DNA from: Pseudomonadota bacterium
Lineage (GTDB): Bacteria > Pseudomonadota > Alphaproteobacteria > Sphingomonadales > Sphingomonadaceae
Length of the DNA stretch: 18,570 nt
NCBI GenBank assembly: GCA_023433305.1
Contig: JAEZCZ010000094.1
Location: 1 to 18,570, forward strand
Direction: 5' to 3'
Part shown: piece after piece, positions 1-8,216 of the stretch
How positions within the stretch are numbered: position 1 is the stretch's first letter
How the letters are laid out: each line of letters starts with the position of its first letter
Notes under the pieces: model-generated
What the model was told of the DNA's origin: nothing
The model's database searches: none
What the model saw: the letters and a program-made list of their open reading frames with translations, nothing else
Position numbers and translations under genes: made by a program

Positions 1-37
1 GGATCCCGGCGGGGTCCCGCGAAAACCAGGAAAACGC

Positions 38-1702
38 ATGCCGCATCACACTCCGCTCATTGCCACGATCGTCATCGGCCTGGTCGCCGCCTTCTTCATG
101 GGCGCGATCGCGCATCGCCTTCGCGTGTCGCCTGTCGCCGGCTACTTGTTCGCTGGGGTCATGGTGGGCCCGTTCACGCCGGGATATGTGGCCGATACCG
201 CGCTCGCCAACGAGCTGGCCGAACTCGGCGTCATTCTGCTGATGTTCGGCGTCGGCCTGCACTTTTCGCTGCGCGACTTGCTCTCGGTGAAGAACATCGC
301 GGTGCCGGGGGCGCTGGTGCAGATCGCGGTCGCCACGATTCTTGGCGTCGGCCTCGGGCTTTCGCTCGACTGGTCGCTGCCGGCTGCCGTCATCTTCGGC
401 CTGGCGCTGTCGGTGGCGAGCACGGTCGTGCTGGTGCGTGCGATGCAGGCGCGCGACCTGATGAACACGGAGCGGGGCCGGATCGCGGTCGGCTGGCTGA
501 TCGTGGAGGACCTGGCGATGATCGTCACGCTGGTTCTGCTTCCGCCGGTGGCGCAGCTCCTGATGGGCGACGACGGCGTTGGACGCGGCATTGCGGCGAC
601 GTTTGGAATCATGGTCCTCAAGATCGCGGGTTTCATCGCCTTCATGTTGATCGTGGCGCGGCGAATCATTCCTTCGGCGTTGCATTGGGTGGCGCACACC
701 GGGTCGCGCGAGCTGTTCCGGTTGGCGGTGCTCGCCATCGCGCTCGGAGTCGCGTTCGGGGCGGCGGCGGTGTTCGACGTGTCGTTCGCCCTGGGCGCCT
801 TCTTCGCCGGCATGATCCTGGGCGAGAGCCAGCTCAGCCGGCGTGCCGCCGAGGAGACGCTCCCCCTGCGCGACGCCTTCGCAGTACTCTTCTTCGTCTC
901 GGTAGGCATGCTGTTCGATCCCGAGGTGATCGTCGAGCAGCCGTGGCCGTTGCTCGCGACGGTCCTGATTATCGTGCTCGGGAAGTCGGCGGTGGCTTAT
1001 GCCTTCGTGCGCGCTTTCGGGCACGACAACCGCACCGCGCTGACGATCGCGGCGAGCCTGGCGCAGATCGGGGAGTTCTCGTTCATCCTGGCAGGGCTGG
1101 GAACCAACCTCGGCATCCTTCCGTCGGAAGGCCGCGACTTGATCCTTGCCGGCGCGATCCTTTCGATCTTCGCCAATCCGTTCGTGTTCACTGCGGTGGC
1201 GGGCCGGATAGCAGCGGCGAAGCAGGCCGCAGCCGAGGAGGCGCGCGAGGTGGTGCGAGCGCGCGAGCGCGATCGGCGCGAGCACGCGATCCTCGTCGGA
1301 TACGGGCGGGTCGGGCGACTGTTCGCCGAAGGCGCGCGAGCGAGAGGCCGGGCGCTGGTAATCGTGGAGAACGAGACGGATGTGGCGCGGACCGCCTTGC
1401 AGGACGGCTTCACCGTGGTGATCGGCCATGCCGCCGAGCCTCACGTGCTCGAGGAAGCGGGTATCCGCGAGGCCAGCAAGCTGATCATCGCAGTCCCCGA
1501 AGGTTTCGAAGGGGGGGCGATCGCCGACCGGGCGCGGTCGATGAATCCGGGGGTGGTGATATTGGCCCACGCGCACTCCGACGAGGAGGTGATCCATTTG
1601 AGCCGGCTCGGCGTCGACCAGGTCGTCACGGGCGAGCGTGAGATTGCCCTGCGACTGAACGACCTCATGGCCGCGACCCGCCCCGTTCGTCCGGCCGCTT
1701 AG
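38..1702 (+). CDS. ybaL: YbaL/KefB-type cation:proton antiporter (CPA2) with TrkA-N domain
   Basis: 554 residues. The first ~400 residues are a run of hydrophobic helices typical of the CPA2 monovalent cation:proton antiporter fold. They include the family-like stretch ALGAFFAGMILGES followed by LPLRDAFAVLFFVSVGM. After a charged, Arg/Glu-rich linker comes a cytosolic TrkA-N (RCK) nucleotide-binding domain with the dinucleotide motif GYGRVG at residues 421-426. The N-terminus (HTPLIATIVIGL, then AELGVILLMFGVGLHFSL) resembles Escherichia coli YbaL as I remember it. The expected role is exchange of K+ or Na+ for H+ across the inner membrane, gated by nucleotide binding; the ion is inferred. The ATG is preceded by AGGA at a 6-nt spacing. 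The gene stands alone and converges with the MATE gene, with only 3 nt between the stop codons. Upstream sequence is only 37 nt, so its promoter is not in view. Confidence 0.9.
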   Translation: MPHHTPLIATIVIGLVAAFFMGAIAHRLRVSPVAGYLFAGVMVGPFTPGYVADTALANELAELGVILLMFGVGLHFSLRDLLSVKNIAVPGALVQIAVATILGVGLGLSLDWSLPAAVIFGLALSVASTVVLVRAMQARDLMNTERGRIAVGWLIVEDLAMIVTLVLLPPVAQLLMGDDGVGRGIAATFGIMVLKIAGFIAFMLIVARRIIPSALHWVAHTGSRELFRLAVLAIALGVAFGAAAVFDVSFALGAFFAGMILGESQLSRRAAEETLPLRDAFAVLFFVSVGMLFDPEVIVEQPWPLLATVLIIVLGKSAVAYAFVRAFGHDNRTALTIAASLAQIGEFSFILAGLGTNLGILPSEGRDLILAGAILSIFANPFVFTAVAGRIAAAKQAAAEEAREVVRARERDRREHAILVGYGRVGRLFAEGARARGRALVIVENETDVARTALQDGFTVVIGHAAEPHVLEEAGIREASKLIIAVPEGFEGGAIADRARSMNPGVVILAHAHSDEEVIHLSRLGVDQVVTGEREIALRLNDLMAATRPVRPAA

Positions 1703-1705
1703 CCC

Positions 1706-3169
1706 CTAGACCTCCGGCATGAGCCGGCCTGCGGGCTGGCCGTCGGTCTGGGCCTGCTCGCGGGCTTCCTCCTCGCCCTCGGCGAGGGCCTGCTCGCGCC
1801 AGCCGGTGAATCGGTAGGCCCACCAGGCCATGAGCAGCGCGGCGAGCGCGGCGACCGGGAACGACAGCCAGATCGCGTCGGCGCCGAGCCAGCCGTAGGT
1901 CAGCCAGTAGAAGCCGAGGCGCACCGGGTAGAGCGCGATCGTCAGGATCGCGAGCGGAGTCCATACCGCGCCGCCGGCGCGCATCGTGGCGGTCATGACC
2001 ATTGTCACGCCGAACAGGATGAAGTTCCAGCTCGCCAGGAACTGGATGTGGCGGGCGATGTCGACCGCGGGGCTATCCGGGCCGAGAAACAGAACCAGCG
2101 CCGGCCGGTCGAACAGCAGCAGCAAGACCGTCAGCGCGCCGGTCATCCAGAAGTTGACCCACACGCCCGCGCGGGTGACCTGGTCGAGCGCGTTCCACTT
2201 GCGCGCGCCGATATATTGCGCCGCGATCGCCGAGACCGCCCCGCCGATCGCCATCGCCGGCATCTGGATATAGGTGAATAGCTGCATGGCGGCGCCGTAA
2301 GCTGCCGTCGTCATCATGCCTTCGCGGTTGACGAGGCCGACCACGATGATGCCCGCCGCGCTCATCACCAGCATCTGCGCCCCCATCGGCACGCCCTTGC
2401 TGACGATGTACTTGAGCTCTTCCGGATCGGGCACGAGGTAGCGCAGCTCCGCGCCGCGCAGCCGCAGGGGCAGGTCCTTGGCATAGACATAGACCAGCAT
2501 CGCGGCGAACGAGACGACGGCGGCGATGACCATGCCGAGCGCCGAGCCGACGATGCCGAGCGCGGGGAAGGGGCCGTAGCCGGCGATGAGCAGCGGATTG
2601 AGCACGATATCGAGCGCAACGGTGAGCCCCATGAAGATCAGCGGCGTGCGCGCATCGCCGGCGCCGCGCAGCCCCATCGAAAGGATGATCGAGACCATCA
2701 CGACCGGCATCGAGACGAAGATCATTCGCAGGTAGCCGAGCGCCAGCTCGCGCGCCTCGCCGGGCGTCGCGAGCCAGTCGAGCAGCGTCGGTGCACCGAT
2801 CCACCCGATCACCGCCACGGCCAGGGTCAGCACGAACGAGAACCCGATCGCGGTGCCGAAGGTGCGCCGCGCGCCGTCGAGGTTGCGCGCGCCGAAGCGC
2901 TGGCCGATCTTGACCGTGCCGGCCATGCCGAAACCGAACGCGGCCGACGAGACCAGGAACATGATGATGTTGGCGTTGGCCGTGGCCGCCAGCGCCGCCT
3001 CCCCGATCAAACGGCCGACCCAGATCGAATTGATCGTGCCGTTGAGCGATTGGAGCATGTTGCTGAGCAGCGTGGGCACGCTGAAGATCAGCAGGGTCCG
3101 CATGATCGGCCCCTCCGTCAGGTCCCCCTTGAAAGGATTGCCGCTCGCCTCGCCCTTGTCGTTGGTCAC
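1706..3169 (-). CDS. MATE family multidrug/metabolite efflux transporter
   Basis: 487 residues, the normal length for a 12-helix MATE (MOP superfamily) antiporter that exports cationic drugs or metabolites using a Na+ or H+ gradient. The N-terminus has the family hallmark DLTEGPIMRTLLIFSVPTLL, followed by a SLNGTINSIWVGR-like segment in helix 2 and IGQRFGARN in the first cytoplasmic loop. The second repeat begins near the MGAQMLVMSAAGIIVVGLV stretch. The start is GTG at 3169, which overlaps the queE stop in a GTGA junction. GAGG lies 5 nt upstream, so translation is probably coupled to queE. A later in-frame ATG (Met23) would remove the family N-terminal motif and is less likely. Substrate cannot be told from sequence. 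Pairing with queE is likely transcriptional only. Confidence 0.9.
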   Translation of the reverse strand: MTNDKGEASGNPFKGDLTEGPIMRTLLIFSVPTLLSNMLQSLNGTINSIWVGRLIGEAALAATANANIIMFLVSSAAFGFGMAGTVKIGQRFGARNLDGARRTFGTAIGFSFVLTLAVAVIGWIGAPTLLDWLATPGEARELALGYLRMIFVSMPVVMVSIILSMGLRGAGDARTPLIFMGLTVALDIVLNPLLIAGYGPFPALGIVGSALGMVIAAVVSFAAMLVYVYAKDLPLRLRGAELRYLVPDPEELKYIVSKGVPMGAQMLVMSAAGIIVVGLVNREGMMTTAAYGAAMQLFTYIQMPAMAIGGAVSAIAAQYIGARKWNALDQVTRAGVWVNFWMTGALTVLLLLFDRPALVLFLGPDSPAVDIARHIQFLASWNFILFGVTMVMTATMRAGGAVWTPLAILTIALYPVRLGFYWLTYGWLGADAIWLSFPVAALAALLMAWWAYRFTGWREQALAEGEEEAREQAQTDGQPAGRLMPEV

Positions 3170-3900
3170 GTGCCCCTCGTGTCGCCGTAGAGCTCGATGT
3201 GCAGCCGTTTGGACAAAGTCAAATTATGGTCGAGGCAAAGCTGTGCAAGCCAGCGTTCGCGCGCGGCAAGCACGGAGGCTGCGGTACCTTCGGCCATCAG
3301 GTAGATGCGCTCCGGCGGTATGGCGAAGCGGCCGGCCAGCGCCAAGACTTCCTCAACGTCCGATGGCTCGGCGATCACGAACTTGAAAAACGCGCGCGGC
3401 TCGGCCGCCCAATGCGCGAGCCGCTCGGGCACCAGCGCGAGATCGGCCGGGTTGCCGGAGTGCGTTAGCTTGGGGCTGACGTTGTATTGCGCCACGAGCG
3501 CGTCGAGCGCCGGATGCGGGGCGACGGTGCCGTTGGTCTCGATCTCGATGCGAATGCCGGGCAGCAGGGCGACCATGCGCGCGAGCGCGGCGCCTTGGAG
3601 CAGCGGTTCGCCCCCAGTGATCACGAGGCGCGGCTTGTCGAGCGCGGCGATGCGAGCGGCGGTGTCCTCCTCGCTTAGCGTGACCTGGTTGGCCTGGCGG
3701 TCGAAGTCGAGGCCAGAGCGATGCGGGCGATTATCGCCGGTGAAGCGCCAAGTGTACGCGGTGTCGCACCACACGCACGCGAGGTTGCAGCGCGAGAGCC
3801 GCACGAAAGCGCACGGCTTGCCTGCCGAAGGGCCTTCCCCCTGGAGCGAGGCGAAGATTTCTGGCTCCCCAGGCGTGGTGGTGGCGAGGACTAGCGGCAC
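3166..3900 (-). CDS. queE: 7-carboxy-7-deazaguanine synthase QueE (radical SAM)
   Basis: 244 residues. QueE is a cytosolic radical SAM enzyme that converts 6-carboxy-5,6,7,8-tetrahydropterin to 7-carboxy-7-deazaguanine, the precursor of preQ0 and queuosine in tRNA. Visible hallmarks are the substrate-binding start EIFASLQGEGPSAG (about residues 14-27), the [4Fe-4S]-binding CX3CX2C motif at Cys38, Cys42 and Cys45 (CNLACVWCD), and the SAM-binding ITGGEPLLQ motif. The start is GTG at 3900. An in-frame stop lies 12 nt further upstream and there is no nearby downstream Met, so this is the only sensible start, although its Shine-Dalgarno sequence is weak. The other queuosine genes (queC, queD) are not in this window. 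The gene is the first of a two-gene unit with the MATE transporter. Confidence 0.93.
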   Translation of the reverse strand: MPLVLATTTPGEPEIFASLQGEGPSAGKPCAFVRLSRCNLACVWCDTAYTWRFTGDNRPHRSGLDFDRQANQVTLSEEDTAARIAALDKPRLVITGGEPLLQGAALARMVALLPGIRIEIETNGTVAPHPALDALVAQYNVSPKLTHSGNPADLALVPERLAHWAAEPRAFFKFVIAEPSDVEEVLALAGRFAIPPERIYLMAEGTAASVLAARERWLAQLCLDHNLTLSKRLHIELYGDTRGT

Positions 3901-4159
3901 CGAAGGGTCTCAATGTTCGCACTGGCCATGGTGTTCAGGGTGAAATCGGCCTGACGGATCCGCCGGAAGATTGCAGGGATTACATCCTCCCCCGGGTTCT
4001 TTCCGAAGAAGCGGCTTGGAACCGGGGAGACGCGCGAAGGCACGAGAGCCGGCCGGGCAGGGCGCCGCGCGCGCCACAACGGACTCGCAGGCTGGGCGAT
4101 TCGCTTCATCTGGCAGGCTAAGCCACAAGTGGCGGGCTGTAGGAAAGTTGTTTTTCTTG
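3901..4159. other. Intergenic leader region between valS and queE
   Basis: About 290 nt separate the valS stop from the queE start, the largest gap in the window, and this is the part outside the terminal hairpin. No convincing gene is seen. Read on the minus strand it holds a potential small stem (TTCTT, loop CGGA, AAGAA, around 3997-4010) within a looser CCCGG...CCGGG outer pairing (3991-4026). It also contains an open frame of up to 72 codons (4109 to 3891) that runs across the queE GTG start in another frame and ends in a 12-codon segment starting at an ATG (3929). I found no clear -35/-10 promoter and no preQ1 riboswitch consensus. It probably contains the queE promoter and leader. Confidence 0.4.
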
Positions 4160-4190
4160 CGCCCCTTCCCCCATCAAGGGGGAAGGGGCG
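4160..4190 (-). repeat. Perfect 13-bp inverted repeat directly after the valS stop
   Basis: Arms at 4160-4172 (cgccccttccccc) and 4178-4190 are exact reverse complements with a 5-nt loop. The hairpin begins at the very next base after the valS TAA. On the valS transcript it would form a very stable stem, but what follows is A-rich (caagaaaaacaac), not U-rich, so it is not a textbook intrinsic terminator. It may stabilise the valS mRNA 3' end, help Rho-dependent ending, or be a copy of a dispersed GC-rich palindrome. Its pyrimidine/purine arms resemble the palindromic units found inside valS. Confidence 0.6.
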
Positions 4191-7013
4191 TTAGCTCAAC
4201 CTTGTCAGCGCGGCTTCGAGGCGCTCGGCTTCGGCGGCGTGGTGGGCGTGGTCGGCGCGGGCTTTTTCGACCGCTTCAGGCTTGGCCTTTTCGACGAACG
4301 CGGGGTTGTCGAGGCGCTTGGCGAGGGAGTCGCGCTCCTTCACCGAAGCGTCGCGGGCCTTGGCGAGGCGGGCCTTTTCGGCCGCGATGTCGATGACGCC
4401 TTCGAGAGGGATCACGAACACATCGCCGCCCGCCGTGACCTGCATCGCCGCGCCCGACGGCGGTTCGGCGAACTCGACCGGAGTGAGGCGCGCGAGCCGC
4501 TCGATCGCGGCGGAGCTGCGCTCGACCACGCGGCGGGCGAGGTCGGAGGGGGCGGGGCAGAAGGCGGGCAGCTTCGCGCCCGGCGCGATGCCGAGCTCGT
4601 TCCTCGCCGCGCGGGTGGCGGTGGTCAGCTGGATGACCCAGTCGATCGCATCGGTCGCGGCGGCATCGACGCTCGCTTCGGGCTGCGGCCACTTCGCGAG
4701 GATGAGCTCGTAAGGTCGCGCTCCTTGCGCGTGCCACAGCTCTTCGGTGATGAAGGGCATGAACGGGTGCAGCATGACCAGGATCTGGTCGAGCGCCCAG
4801 CCGGCGACGGCCCGGGTTTCCTGCGCGGCCGGAGTGTCCTGGTCGCCCTGGAAGACCGGTTTGATCAGCTCAAGGTACCAGTCGCAGAAGCGGTCCCAGG
4901 TGAAGTGGTAGATCGTGTTGGCGGCGGCATCGAAGCGCAGCTCGGCCATCGCCTTGTCGAGTTGCTCGACCGTCTGCGCGACTTCGCCGATGATCCACTG
5001 ATTGGCGGCGAGCCGGGCCGGCGGGGCCTTGATCGTATCGCTCGCGCCGATGCCGTTCGCCTGGCAGAAACGCGTGGCGTTCCAAAGCTTGGTGGCGAAG
5101 TTGCGATAACCTTCGACGCGCTTTTCATCCATCTTCACGTCGCGGCCCTGGCTTTCCATCGCCGCCATGAAGAAGCGCAGCGCGTCGGCGCCGTACCTGT
5201 CGATCAGCCCGAGCGGGTCGACCACGTTGCCCTTGGACTTGGACATCTTCTGCCCGTCCGCGGCGCGCACGAGGCCGTGGAGATAGAGCCGCTTCCACGG
5301 GACATCCCCCATGAAGTGCATGCCCTGCATCGCCATGCGCGCATCCCAGAAAAACAGGATGTCGAAGCCGGAGATGAGCAGGTCGTTGGGGTAGTGGCGG
5401 GCGAGCAAATCCCCCTCCCGATGGCGGGAGGGATTAGGGGTGGGTGTGTCTGCGGATGAAGCGCTGCCATCGGCTGGCCCATCCCCGGCCCCTCCCGCAG
5501 GCGGCAGGGGAGAGTCTTCCGGCCAGCCGAGCGTGGCGAAGGGCCACAGGGCGGAGGAGAACCAGGTGTCGAGGACGTCCTCGTCCCGAGCCAGCTTCAC
5601 GAGCAGGCCGTGATGGGTTTCGGCAAGACCGAGTGCTTCGTCTTCGCTCTCGGCGACGAACACGTTGCCGTCTTCGTCATACCAAGCGGGGATCCGGTGG
5701 CCCCACCACAGCTGGCGGCTGACGCACCAGGGCTGGATGTTCTCCATCCAGTTGAAGAAGGTCTTTTCCCAGGTCTTCGGCACGATCTCGATGCGGCCGT
5801 CGCGGACCGCCTGGATGGGCGGCTGGGCGAGGGTTTCGGCGTCGACGTACCACTGGTCGGTCAGCCACGGCTCGATCACCACGCCGCCGCGGTCGCCGAA
5901 AGGCGTCTGGATCGTGCGCGGCTCGGCGTCATGCTCGGTCTCGTTGCCTTCCTTGTCCTTGGTGATGTGCGGGATCAGGAAGCCCTGTTCCTTCATCCGC
6001 GAGACCACCCGCTTGCGTGCGTCGAAACGGTCGAGGCCGAGGAATTCGTCCGGGATCAGGCCGTCGGCGGTCTGCACGACGCGGGCTTCCGCATCGAACA
6101 TGTTGAGCATCGCGGCGGGTTTGATGCCGGCACGCTTGCCGACGTCGAAGTCGTTGAAGTCGTGGCCCGGGGTGATCTTGACCGCGCCCGAGCCGAGTTC
6201 CGGATCGGCGTGCTCGTCCGCGACCACCTTGAAGCGCCGACCGGTGATCGGCTGGAGGATGTCCTTGCCGATGACGGACTTGTAGCGTTCGTCGTCCGGG
6301 TGAACGGCCACCGCCATATCGGCCAGCATCGTTTCGGGGCGCGTGGTGGCGACGACGATGTGATCGGCGCCGCTATCGAGCGTCACCCCGTCGGCGAGCG
6401 GGTACTTGAAGTGCCAGAAGCCGCCCTGGACCTCGCGCGTCTCGACTTCGAGGTCGCTGATCGCGGTCTTCAGCTTCGGGTCCCAGTTCACCAGTCGCTT
6501 GTCGCGGTAGATCAGGCCCTGGTTGTAGAGATCGACGAAGACCTTCACCACCGCGCGGGTAAAGTGCGGGTCCATGGTGAACTGCTCTCTGGACCAGTCC
6601 ATCGAGCAGCCGAGACGGCGGAGCTGGCGCGTGATGGTGCCGCCGCTTTCGGCCTTCCATTCCCAGACCTTCTGGACGAACTCTTCGCGGGTGTAGTTGG
6701 TGCGCTTGTCCTGCCGCTCCTCGAGCTGGCGTTCGACCACCATCTGCGTGGCGATGCCGGCGTGGTCGGTGCCCACGACCCACAAAGCATCCTTGCCGCG
6801 CAACCGCTCGTAACGGACCACGATGTCCTGCAGCGTGTTGTCGAGCGCGTGGCCGATGTGCAGGCTGCCGGTGACGTTCGGCGGTGGGTTGACGATCGTG
6901 AACGGCTGCGCGTCGGGGCGCTCCGGCCGGAACAGGCCGTTGTCCTCCCAATGCGCATACCATTTCGCCTCGATCGCGGCGGGGTCGAAAGTCTTGGCGA
7001 GTTCGCTGGTCAT
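4191..7013 (-). CDS. valS: Valyl-tRNA synthetase (class Ia), with in-frame palindromic insertion
   Basis: 940 residues. The enzyme charges tRNA-Val with valine in the cytosol. The class I signatures are intact: HIGH at residues 52-55 within NVTGSLHIGHALDN, and KMSKS at 589-593. Between them lies the CP1 editing domain region; the anticodon-binding helices follow, and the last ~65 residues form the ValS C-terminal coiled-coil arm (VIDIAAEKARLAKARD...). The start is the ATG at 7013 (MTSELAKTFDPAAIEAKW); the open frame continues upstream of it, but that part overlaps mlaE and has no family resemblance. AAGG lies 10 nt upstream. Residues about 502-535, between FATLGWPEDS and LLARHYPNDLLISGFD, are extra relative to the family and are encoded by a palindromic element. 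The stop abuts a strong hairpin. The gene diverges from the mla operon across 93 nt. Confidence 0.97.
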   Translation of the reverse strand: MTSELAKTFDPAAIEAKWYAHWEDNGLFRPERPDAQPFTIVNPPPNVTGSLHIGHALDNTLQDIVVRYERLRGKDALWVVGTDHAGIATQMVVERQLEERQDKRTNYTREEFVQKVWEWKAESGGTITRQLRRLGCSMDWSREQFTMDPHFTRAVVKVFVDLYNQGLIYRDKRLVNWDPKLKTAISDLEVETREVQGGFWHFKYPLADGVTLDSGADHIVVATTRPETMLADMAVAVHPDDERYKSVIGKDILQPITGRRFKVVADEHADPELGSGAVKITPGHDFNDFDVGKRAGIKPAAMLNMFDAEARVVQTADGLIPDEFLGLDRFDARKRVVSRMKEQGFLIPHITKDKEGNETEHDAEPRTIQTPFGDRGGVVIEPWLTDQWYVDAETLAQPPIQAVRDGRIEIVPKTWEKTFFNWMENIQPWCVSRQLWWGHRIPAWYDEDGNVFVAESEDEALGLAETHHGLLVKLARDEDVLDTWFSSALWPFATLGWPEDSPLPPAGGAGDGPADGSASSADTPTPNPSRHREGDLLARHYPNDLLISGFDILFFWDARMAMQGMHFMGDVPWKRLYLHGLVRAADGQKMSKSKGNVVDPLGLIDRYGADALRFFMAAMESQGRDVKMDEKRVEGYRNFATKLWNATRFCQANGIGASDTIKAPPARLAANQWIIGEVAQTVEQLDKAMAELRFDAAANTIYHFTWDRFCDWYLELIKPVFQGDQDTPAAQETRAVAGWALDQILVMLHPFMPFITEELWHAQGARPYELILAKWPQPEASVDAAATDAIDWVIQLTTATRAARNELGIAPGAKLPAFCPAPSDLARRVVERSSAAIERLARLTPVEFAEPPSGAAMQVTAGGDVFVIPLEGVIDIAAEKARLAKARDASVKERDSLAKRLDNPAFVEKAKPEAVEKARADHAHHAAEAERLEAALTRLS
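5409..5510 (-). repeat. REP/BIME-like palindromic element inserted in frame in valS
   Basis: About 102 nt (34 codons) separate two conserved ValS segments. The stretch contains two hairpins: a perfect 8-bp stem ccctcccg/cgggaggg (5413-5420 and 5425-5432, loop atgg) and a 10-bp stem with one mismatch (5489-5498 and 5501-5510, loop ag). The two units are inverted relative to each other: 5425-5444 matches the reverse complement of 5478-5497 at 15 of 20 positions, and every difference is a transition. Paired inverted REP units with a spacer are the layout of a BIME. The translated product is Pro/Gly/Ala/Asp-rich (PLPPAGGAGDGPADG, then TPTPNPSRHREGD). The exact borders are inferred from where family similarity resumes. 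Confidence 0.75.
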
Positions 7014-7106
7014 ACGGGCTGGGCCTTTGCCAGCCTCCCGAGTGCAGGGCAACGCGGGATTGCAACGCCTTGCCGCGCCGGGATTTTGTCCGCATAGCTG
7101 CCCGCC
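7014..7106. promoter_or_regulatory. Divergent valS/mla promoter region
   Basis: These 93 nt must hold promoters for both valS (-) and the mla operon (+). On the plus strand, TTGCCG at 7070-7075 and CATAGC at 7093-7098 have a 17-nt spacing, but the -10 match is weak and would give a start only a few bases before the mlaE ATG. That implies a nearly leaderless message, which fits the missing Shine-Dalgarno there. The promoter assignment is speculative; that the region is a divergent intergenic spacer is clear. Confidence 0.3.
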
Positions 7107-8216
7107 ATGCGCGAATGGGCCGATTTCACGGTGGAGGAGCGGGGCGGGCGCGCCACTGTTCACTTGGAAGGCCCACTGCTCGTCTCGACCATCGGCATGC
7201 TCGACCGCAAGCTGCGCGAGCACGGCGAACCGGTGCAGTTCGTGGACCTCGCCAACACCGGTGACATCGACACCGTCGGTGCCTGGATCGTCAGCCGGTT
7301 TGCGGACGAGCACAACGCGAAGATCACGGGCGCCAGCAAGCAGGCCGAAAACCTGATCGCGAAAGTGCGCGAGAACGCCAGCTCGGTGCCGATCGCGCCC
7401 GAGCGCAGGCCCCTGTTCGAGCGCGTGTCGGGCACGATGGGCCTGCACGTCTTCAATTTCGCCCACGGGGTGGTCCGTTTCATCGGCTTCCTTGGCGAGA
7501 TGCTGATCGCGGCCGGGCGGATCGCCCTGCATCCGAAGCGCTTCCCATTTCGCGCGCTGGTGCGGCAGTTCGAGCTGGTCGGCGTCACCGCGCTGCCGAT
7601 CATCGGGCTGATGAGCTTCCTGATCGGTATCGTCATCGCGCAGCAGGGCGCCGCGCAGCTGCGGCAGTTCGGGGCGGAGATCTATACGATCAACCTGACC
7701 GGCCGCCTGGCGATGCGGGAGCTGGGGGTGCTGATGACCGCGATCATGGTGGCCGGCCGCTCCGGTTCGGCGTTCGCGGCGCAGATCGGCACGATGAAGC
7801 TGACCGAGGAAGTCGACGCGATGCGCACGATCGGCGTCGCGCCGATGGACGCGCTCGTCCTCCCCCGTGTGCTCGCGGCGGTGCTGATGATGCCGCTGCT
7901 CGGGTTCTTCTCGGCGGTGATCGCGATCATCGGCGGGGCGTTCATCGCCGACCTTACGCTCGGCATCCCGTTCCTCACCTTCCTGCGCCGCATCCAGGAG
8001 GTCGTCCCGATCTACGATCTCTGGGTCGGTCTCATCAAGGCGCCGGTGTTCGGCCTGATCGTGGCGCTTGCCGGGTGCTACCAGGGCATGCAGGTGAAGG
8101 GGGATTCCGAGCAGGTCGGGCTGCGCACGACGATGGCGGTGGTGCAGGCGATCTTCATGGTCATCGTGCTCGACGCGTTCTTCGCGGTGTTTTTCACCGA
8201 AGTGGGCTGGGCATGA
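7107..8216 (+). CDS. mlaE: MlaE-family lipid ABC transporter permease with N-terminal STAS domain
   Basis: 369 residues in the inner membrane. Residues ~5-90 look like a STAS (MlaB-like) domain: WADFTVEERGGRATVHLEGPL, with FVDLANTGDIDTVGAWIV matching the usual STAS D-x-D-T core. The MlaE permease domain covers ~125-369, with the family motif AGRSGSA at 216-222 followed by AQIGTMKLTEEVDAM and the end segment QVGLRTTMAVVQAIFMVIV. In enteric bacteria MlaB is a separate cytosolic protein; here it is fused to the permease, an arrangement known in other proteobacteria. The permease is the membrane core of the MCE transporter that moves phospholipid between inner and outer membranes. The ATG at 7107 has no obvious Shine-Dalgarno. 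The stop overlaps the mlaF start (ATGA), so the two are translationally coupled. Confidence 0.93.
   Translation: MREWADFTVEERGGRATVHLEGPLLVSTIGMLDRKLREHGEPVQFVDLANTGDIDTVGAWIVSRFADEHNAKITGASKQAENLIAKVRENASSVPIAPERRPLFERVSGTMGLHVFNFAHGVVRFIGFLGEMLIAAGRIALHPKRFPFRALVRQFELVGVTALPIIGLMSFLIGIVIAQQGAAQLRQFGAEIYTINLTGRLAMRELGVLMTAIMVAGRSGSAFAAQIGTMKLTEEVDAMRTIGVAPMDALVLPRVLAAVLMMPLLGFFSAVIAIIGGAFIADLTLGIPFLTFLRRIQEVVPIYDLWVGLIKAPVFGLIVALAGCYQGMQVKGDSEQVGLRTTMAVVQAIFMVIVLDAFFAVFFTEVGWA

Noticed and set aside
1..6. GGATCC at the very start of the window
   Set aside because: It is a common 6-base site; the coincidence with the window edge may reflect how the sequence was cut or chance, and says nothing about biology.
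3901..4159. preQ1 riboswitch, SRP RNA or tmRNA ahead of queE
   Set aside because: None of the conserved sequence cores of these RNAs is visible; only weak stems are present.
4239..7097. Long plus-strand frames (406 and 495 codons) opposite valS
   Set aside because: They are shadows of valS codon bias; the products are Arg/Val/Asp-rich with no recognisable domain, and valS is certain.
7014..7532. N-terminal extension of valS by about 170 codons
   Set aside because: The extension lies antisense to the STAS-MlaE start, has no ValS similarity, and the ATG at 7013 gives the normal N-terminus.
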